Assembly (NCBI GenBank): GCA_014762625.1
Contig: JABURQ010000074.1
Location: 1 to 57,430, forward strand
Length of the DNA stretch: 57,430 bases
Reading direction: 5' to 3'
Source of the DNA: Planctomycetaceae bacterium
GTDB lineage: Bacteria > Planctomycetota > Planctomycetia > Planctomycetales > Planctomycetaceae
A program made the translations under genes and the position numbers. Shown here piece by piece: positions 52,677-57,430 of the stretch (position 1 is the stretch's first letter; each line of letters opens with the position of its first letter). The notes beneath the pieces are model-generated. The model ran no database searches and was not told the origin of the DNA. It saw nothing but the letters and a program-made list of their open reading frames with translations.

Positions 52677-52925
52677 ATGCAATCCCGGAACGCCCGCATC
52701 GGGCTCAAGCTGTTTTGTGTTTATCTCCTCCTCTACGGCGGATTTGTCGGCATTAATACGTTCTCGCCAGAAACGATGGAAAAGACGCCGTTTGCCGGCG
52801 TGAATCTGGCCATCTGGTACGGCATGGCTCTCATCATCGGTGCCTTCGTTCTGGCATTGATTTACGGCATCGTCTGCAAACCAGAAGAAGACGAAGTGAA
52901 TAAAGAGGGGGGGGCCGACGCATGA
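52677..52925 (+). CDS. DUF485 family small membrane protein
   Basis: An 82-residue protein with two membrane segments (GLKLFCVYLLLYGGFVGIN and IWYGMALIIGAFVLALIYGI), the DUF485 topology. The ATG is preceded by GAGGG at close spacing. It overlaps the start of the symporter gene by 4 bp (ATGA), the usual yjcH-actP arrangement in which a DUF485 protein accompanies an acetate-type sodium:solute symporter. Function of DUF485 is not established. It is presumed to be an accessory of the transporter. Confidence 0.87.
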   Translation: MQSRNARIGLKLFCVYLLLYGGFVGINTFSPETMEKTPFAGVNLAIWYGMALIIGAFVLALIYGIVCKPEEDEVNKEGGADA

Positions 52926-54847
52926 TCTACGAAGCCTCCACACTTGCGGTCGTCATTTTTTTCGCGTTTGTCGCGTTTACCCTCGGACTCAGTTTCTATC
53001 TCGGCGGAAAAGCCAAGTCGTCCGAAGGGTACTTCGCCGCTCACGGCCAGATCCCCTGGTTCGTGAACGGAGTCGCCTTCGCCGGTGATTATCTCTCAGC
53101 GGCGTCGTTCCTCGGTATCTGCGGCATGATCGCCTTCTCCGGATACGACGGATTCCTCTACTCCATCGGGTTTCTCGCGGGATGGATTGTGGCGCTGTTT
53201 GTGATTGCCGAGCCGATGAAACGATTGGGGAAATTCACCTTCGCCGACGCGCTGGATGCCAAGTTTCAATCGAAGGGTGTCAAACTGGCGGCGGGCATCA
53301 GCACGCTCGCGGTCAGCGTCTTCTATCTCATTCCGCAGATGGTGGGAGCGGGAGTTCTGGTGCAACCGTTACTCGGCTTTCCCCATTGGGTCGGCGTGGT
53401 GATTGTTGGTTCGGTCGTGATTCTGATTGTCGTGACTGCCGGGATGGTGTCCACCACCTGGGTCCAGTTTCTCAAAGGCTCGCTGCTGGTCATTTTCAGC
53501 ACGGTGCTGGTGGTGATGCTGCTCGCTCGGGGATACGAAGTGAAGCAGGGGGGCAACGATGAGTATGAGTTCAAAACGCTGACGGCGGTGGAACAGGAAG
53601 ATGGGGCTCTCTCGATCGAGGGATATGAAGTCCTCGCCCCGGGAGGAGAATGGGGAGGATCTAACTTCGTTCAACTTTCCCCCGCAGGTAGCGATCAGGT
53701 TCTTGTTTTTTCTCAGGCTGACGCAAGTGAGGGAGAAGTCCTGCTGCGTGAAGCCCAAACCGTCACGATGACCAACGACGGCCAGAAACTGGTCAACGGC
53801 AAGCCTCAATCCGCAGAGAACGATCTCCACCCGGTCGGTCGCGTGTCGAAGCTGCCGGAAGGAAAAGAGGAATCGGGGCCGTTAGACCTCCTCTCCTTCT
53901 TCAGTACCTTACAGGAAAGTGAAGTCGTCCTCTGGCGCAGCGAAAAAATTACCAATGAAGACGGCGGCAGCACAACCGTTTATTATCAGAAACCGACTCC
54001 CGGAGCCCAGGTGCTCCGACCGGGCGAACACCCCAAGTTCGCCGGTATTCGCAGTGACAAGTTTTCCAATAAACTGAATTTCCTGTCGCTGATGCTGGCA
54101 CTCTTCTGCGGCACCGCGTCGCTGCCTCACATCTTGATTCGCTACTACACCGTGAAGGACGGGGCTTCTGCCCGGAAGTCGACCATCGTGGGAATCGCCT
54201 CCATCGGATTCTTCTACGTGCTGACCTTATATATGGGGCTCGGAGCCATGACCTCGGGGGCCATGGACGTCACCAGCTCCAATATGGCGGCACCCTTGCT
54301 GGCGAAAAGTATGGCGGACTGGTTGTTCGCCGTCATTTCGGCGATTGCCTTTACGACGGTTCTGGGAACGGTGAGTGGTTTGATTCTCGCGTCTGCCGGT
54401 GCCGTAGCTCACGATCTGGCGGGGGTGGTGCTGAAGGAAAAACTGAACGATGCCGAGCTGGTCCGTATCGCCAAGATCACGTCGGTGATCGTCGGCGCCA
54501 TCGCCATCGTGCTCGGAATTCTGTTTGAGAAAATGAATGTCGGCTTTCTGGTCGGCTGGGCGTTCTCAGTGGCCGCGTCCGCTAACCTGCCTTCTCTCGT
54601 GATGTTGTTGTTCTGGAAGAAAACAACGAAGCAGGGGATTACAGCGGCGGTTCTGGTCGGCATGATCAGTTCGCTCGGCTGGATTTTGCTGTCGGGGGAT
54701 ACCTTCAAATCGGTATATGGGATCGATCCCGAAACGTCACCGGTGCCGTTCGACCAACCCGGCATCGTGACCATTCCGCTCGGTTTCCTTACTTTGTGGG
54801 TGGTATCACTGATGACGCAACCGAAAGAAGAAGTTTCCGCCGCATAG
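52922..54847 (+). CDS. Sodium:solute symporter, ActP (cation/acetate) type, with enlarged loop
   Basis: A 641-residue protein of the SSS family with about 13 membrane helices. ActP-like motifs are SSEGYFAAHGQIPWFVNGVA, FAGDYLSAASFLGICGMIAF, FFYVLTLYMGLGAM and GTASLPHILIRYYTVKDGAS. Residues ~203-382 (starting RGYEVKQGGNDEYEF, ending HPKFAGIRSDK) form a hydrophilic insertion of ~180 residues, much longer than the corresponding loop of E. coli ActP (549 residues in total). Likely substrate: acetate or another small monocarboxylate, by family resemblance. It is translationally coupled to the DUF485 gene. Confidence 0.9.
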   Translation: MIYEASTLAVVIFFAFVAFTLGLSFYLGGKAKSSEGYFAAHGQIPWFVNGVAFAGDYLSAASFLGICGMIAFSGYDGFLYSIGFLAGWIVALFVIAEPMKRLGKFTFADALDAKFQSKGVKLAAGISTLAVSVFYLIPQMVGAGVLVQPLLGFPHWVGVVIVGSVVILIVVTAGMVSTTWVQFLKGSLLVIFSTVLVVMLLARGYEVKQGGNDEYEFKTLTAVEQEDGALSIEGYEVLAPGGEWGGSNFVQLSPAGSDQVLVFSQADASEGEVLLREAQTVTMTNDGQKLVNGKPQSAENDLHPVGRVSKLPEGKEESGPLDLLSFFSTLQESEVVLWRSEKITNEDGGSTTVYYQKPTPGAQVLRPGEHPKFAGIRSDKFSNKLNFLSLMLALFCGTASLPHILIRYYTVKDGASARKSTIVGIASIGFFYVLTLYMGLGAMTSGAMDVTSSNMAAPLLAKSMADWLFAVISAIAFTTVLGTVSGLILASAGAVAHDLAGVVLKEKLNDAELVRIAKITSVIVGAIAIVLGILFEKMNVGFLVGWAFSVAASANLPSLVMLLFWKKTTKQGITAAVLVGMISSLGWILLSGDTFKSVYGIDPETSPVPFDQPGIVTIPLGFLTLWVVSLMTQPKEEVSAA

Positions 54848-54943
54848 GACAATTCCCCTTGTGGAGACCGGAACTTTTTCGCTGAAGTGGTGTTAGGTCG
54901 TTATTGACGTCACCTTGATTCGTTCAAAGAGGGAGAGTGTGTT

Positions 54944-55660
54944 ATGGATCGTCACGATTTCAGCCGCCGTTTATTCGTGAAACAGATGGCGTTCGCCGCC
55001 GCATCGCTCTCCACGCCCGGTTTGTGGGCCGAGGAACTGACGCCGACGCCGCGGATGACGGAAGGACCCTTCTATCCCGATCAACTCCCGCTCGATACCG
55101 ATAACGATCTGCTCGTGCTGAATGATTCGCTGAACGTGGCGACCGGCGAAGTGACGCACCTGTCCGGACGGATTCTGTCTGCCGCCGGCGAACCGATTCG
55201 TAATGCGTTCGTTGAGATCTGGCAGGTTGATAACAACGGAGCCTACATCAACACCAATGATCCTCGTCTGGAAAATCGCGATACCAACTTCCAGGGCTAC
55301 GGTCGATTTCTCACCGACGTGCAGGGGCGTTATTACTTCCGCACCATCAAACCGGTTCCCTATCCGGGACGCACGCCGCACATTCATTTCGCCGTTAGCA
55401 AAAACGGACAGCGTATCTGGACGACGCAACTGCTGATCAACGGTCACGAACAGAACGAAGGGGACGGCGTCTTCCGTCGCATCCAGGATCCGAAGCTGCG
55501 AAAACTGGCTCTCGCGGATTTCAAACCGATCGAGGGCTCGAAGACCGGCGAACTCGCTGTCAACTGGGATGTGATCGTCGGCTGGACACCCGCCGACGAG
55601 CATGAAACGCCCATCAAAGGGGGCATCGGCAAATCGGAATGGGGACAGCGACGTCGGTAA
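54944..55660 (+). CDS. Tat-exported intradiol ring-cleavage dioxygenase-like protein
   Basis: A 238-residue protein with an RR-containing leader (SRRLFVKQMAFAAASLST). The core matches the intradiol dioxygenase fold: MTEGPFYPDQLPLD, ILSAAGEPIRNAFVEIWQVD, NNGAYINTNDPR, NFQGYGRFLTDVQGRYYFRT, then KPVPYPGRTPHIHFAVSK. The Tyr in PVPYPGRTPHIHF and the two His (HIH) correspond to non-haem Fe(III) ligands, and another Tyr earlier fits the fourth ligand. Protocatechuate-type enzymes cleave aromatic diols, but exported planctomycete homologues have no proven substrate. It is downstream of the acetate-type symporter by 96 bp. GGGAG is close to the ATG. Confidence 0.88.
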   Translation: MDRHDFSRRLFVKQMAFAAASLSTPGLWAEELTPTPRMTEGPFYPDQLPLDTDNDLLVLNDSLNVATGEVTHLSGRILSAAGEPIRNAFVEIWQVDNNGAYINTNDPRLENRDTNFQGYGRFLTDVQGRYYFRTIKPVPYPGRTPHIHFAVSKNGQRIWTTQLLINGHEQNEGDGVFRRIQDPKLRKLALADFKPIEGSKTGELAVNWDVIVGWTPADEHETPIKGGIGKSEWGQRRR

Positions 55661-55854
55661 TCGGTCCGCAAAATTCGTCGTGAAAACAGTTTAAAGTTTG
55701 CAGTGTTGATTTATTAGTAACTTCGGAACCAATGCATTACGTTTCACCTGCCCTACGTTCAGAGTTTGGTTATGTAGTAGTTTGACTTGGAAACAATTGA
55801 GTTTTATCGACTAGGTTTTCCATACTACATCTTATGTATTCGTAGGTTCTTGTT

Positions 55855-56313
55855 TCAGTCGTTGGTTTTCTCGTGATGACTTTGTGGGTTCGCTTTTTCC
55901 GCTTGTAACCTGTAGTAATTTTTGGTCGTGCGATAAATCGAAACAAATGAGAACAAAGCAAGTCCACCGAGCATCATCAACGCTACGGTCACCAATACCA
56001 CATCAGTAAAAGTCATGCCGGGACCCCAGAAATTTGAATCGGTAAATAGATGAAATAAACTTGAGAGTGTGATCCATCCACCGATCAGCAACCCTGGCAG
56101 ATGTAAACACCACATACCGAGCAGGACTATCAGTTTGCGAGGATTCTTTGTCGCCTCGCGGATCATAAATCCTTCGGAATAAATCTGTCCCATCGGCTGT
56201 GTTTTCGATTGATGAGAAATCGGAACCGTACAATGAGGGCAGAAATCGTGATCTCCCTGATAAGTATGACCACAACTGGGGCAGGGATGAATTTCGGATT
56301 GGTTCATCTTCAT
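55855..56313 (-). CDS. Small membrane protein with N-terminal zinc ribbon
   Basis: A 152-residue protein. A zinc-ribbon pattern CPSCGHTYQGDHDFCPHC (CxxC-x10-CxxC) occupies residues ~11-28. Two hydrophobic segments follow (LIVLLGMWCLHLPGLLIGGW and FTDVVLVTVALMMLGGLALF), and the C-terminus is basic/polar. The protein family is not recognised. It lies in a visibly more A+T-rich tract than the genes to its left and has no operon partner. A second in-frame ATG two codons in is an alternative start. The ~195-bp gap to the dioxygenase gene contains nothing recognisable. Confidence 0.72.
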   Translation of the reverse strand: MKMNQSEIHPCPSCGHTYQGDHDFCPHCTVPISHQSKTQPMGQIYSEGFMIREATKNPRKLIVLLGMWCLHLPGLLIGGWITLSSLFHLFTDSNFWGPGMTFTDVVLVTVALMMLGGLALFSFVSIYRTTKNYYRLQAEKANPQSHHEKTND

Positions 56314-56430
56314 GAAGGAAGTGGCCGTTGAATTTTTTTGCTCGATTGGGATTGAGTTCGCCTTCCGGGGGCAGCGATGTTGATTTTATCAGGGGCGCCC
56401 AATCGTTGTGAAAATGTCGGGCTACCGGCG

Positions 56431-56919
56431 TCAGCTCTCCATTGAAATGAAAGACAGTTCACCCTCTGCGTCAAATGTCACCGCCATGATATAGTTGGTG
56501 TACTGATCGGGAAGTTTTAAATCGACGACAACAAAAGACTCCTCATCTTCTGGATAGAACCCGATACGACTCACCGCAATTTTTTTCAGGAAGAGCTCTT
56601 TCGTGATTTCCGTTGAGCCGAATATTTTTAGGATCTCATCATCAGACAGCTGTTCCAGGTGATGCTCCAGGTAGAACAAAGCGGCTTCGGATTCTTCGCC
56701 TAAATCAAAATCTGCCGACAATGCTTCAAATGCTTTTTGAATTTGGACATCAACGGCATCAATTGATTGAGACACCTTCTTCAGAATGTCGACCTCAATC
56801 GTTTTCGACTCGAAATTAAGATCGATCTCAATTGGATCGCCGTTAACCTCGATCTGAGCATCGTAGCACTCATCGAGATCATGGGGATCGATTTCGCCAA
56901 ACGGATGAATGTTGGTCAT
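56431..56919 (-). CDS. Acidic small protein, DUF2004-like
   Basis: A 162-residue acidic protein with no signal or membrane segment. The N-terminal MTNIHPFGEIDPHDLDECYD resembles the FGxLD-type start of DUF2004 proteins, and the body (QKAFEALSADFDLGEESEAA, FYPEDEESFVVVDLKLPDQY, then NYIMAVTFDAEGELSFISME) fits an alpha/beta fold that may act as an immunity or regulatory protein. Assignment to DUF2004 is by general likeness only. Base composition is A+T-rich like the preceding gene. It is not in an evident operon. The 117-bp gap to its left is empty. Confidence 0.68.
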   Translation of the reverse strand: MTNIHPFGEIDPHDLDECYDAQIEVNGDPIEIDLNFESKTIEVDILKKVSQSIDAVDVQIQKAFEALSADFDLGEESEAALFYLEHHLEQLSDDEILKIFGSTEITKELFLKKIAVSRIGFYPEDEESFVVVDLKLPDQYTNYIMAVTFDAEGELSFISMES

Positions 56920-57430
56920 GTCTTTACGTCCGATCTCGCTGAGGAATGATGTCTGATTCCTTCGCAGGCATCCTAATCAGCCATTCGATCGAATACGACA
57001 TATTTTCTGGTTCTCGGTCAAGCTGGCTCCCAACAATCGAGGAAAAAACCTGATCGTTCAGGGGGCGACAGGTGACATCACACAATCCTGCTGTTGATTC
57101 TTTGCGTTTCTTTGCTGCTTTGAATCTTCGCGTCCAAAAAATGGACTCCCTAAACTTATCTTGCCAACGCGGGTGTACCAGATTTAGCGTTCGGGGTTCT
57201 TCGATTTTGGATTTCTGATTTCCGACTTTGGAACCCGGCGATCCACACCTCGCGATTTTTGGCAATTTGATGATTCGTATTTCGTGCTTTGTTTTTTGTC
57301 CTTCGGTTTTGGAATCCAAACTGCCAAGAACCAAGCACAAAGAACCAAATACAAAATCCCCCATCTCCCGCTCACCCCATCCCTCAATCTTCTGATGTGG
57401 TCTCACAATTGACTGTAAACGCAGCACAAC
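56920..57430. repeat. Right-edge intergenic tract with degenerate low-complexity sequence
   Basis: No gene is supported here. Roughly 57185-57360 consists of irregular short words of the types TTTGGAA, TTCGGTTTTGG, GAACCAA and GATTTCTGATTTCCGA, a pattern that gives meaningless Lys/Asn/Gln/Ser-rich reading frames on the minus strand. It looks like a decayed intergenic repeat. The open frame 56924-57427 on the minus strand passes through this tract and is not credible as a gene. Confidence 0.5.

Noticed and set aside
56924-57427. 167-codon frame on the minus strand at the right edge
   Set aside because: It passes through degenerate repeat sequence, giving a Lys/Ser/Asn-rich nonsense translation.
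1-57430. CRISPR arrays, insertion sequences, prophage or rRNA genes
   Set aside because: No regularly spaced identical repeats, transposase or phage motifs, or rRNA sequence were seen on either strand.

Overview
The window looks like a chromosomal segment of a planctomycete, probably order Planctomycetales. The evidence is two DUF1549/DUF1553 cytochrome-like proteins, two DUF1501 proteins, a prepilin-like DUF1559 protein followed by a small lipoprotein, a very large PQQ-type beta-propeller protein and a MoxR/DUF58/VWA/ABC-2 operon. Genus or species cannot be given from the sequence alone. No rRNA, CRISPR array, insertion sequence or phage gene was recognised.

Layout. 1-6318 (minus): a DUF1549/DUF1553 protein cut by the left edge, a secreted Ig/PPC-type protein and a Tat-exported molybdopterin oxidoreductase. 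6586-8535 (plus): a secreted WXXGXW-repeat protein. 8549-13271 (minus): a housekeeping cluster in transcription order rplY-pth-rpsF-ssb-rplI-dnaB, with no rpsR between ssb and rplI. 13649-23606 (plus): a 1581-residue PQQ-like propeller protein, a MoaD/ThiS-type carrier, then a DUF1549/DUF1553 and DUF1501 pair separated by an array of small hairpins. 23618-28632 (minus): a second DUF1501 protein, an unusual slipin with its own terminator, a gene-poor stretch with a REP-like palindrome and one odd tRNA, and a XylR-type regulator. 28947-30507 (plus): a DUF1559 pseudopilin-like protein and a lipoprotein, each followed by a strong intrinsic terminator.

30596-44320 (minus) is the most striking block. 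It holds nine tightly packed co-directional genes, in transcription order: a coiled-coil membrane protein, a MoxR ATPase, a membrane protein with a GATase-like region, an ABC ATPase, two ABC-2 permeases, DUF58, a BatA-like VWA protein, and a large membrane protein with two VWA domains. Four junctions are overlaps or gaps of 3 nt or less. It reads as one envelope-associated machine of unknown function and is the best candidate here for an under-described system.

44527-55660: dTDP-4-dehydrorhamnose reductase, an SMP-30-like protein, a DUF6159-like membrane protein, a DUF3445 haem N-demethylase-like protein, an RND/MMPL exporter, an MBL hydrolase, a DUF485/acetate-type symporter pair and an intradiol dioxygenase. 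From about 55.66 kb to the end the DNA is visibly richer in A+T, with two small orphan genes and degenerate low-complexity sequence at the right edge.

Product names come from motif recognition by eye. No database search was possible.
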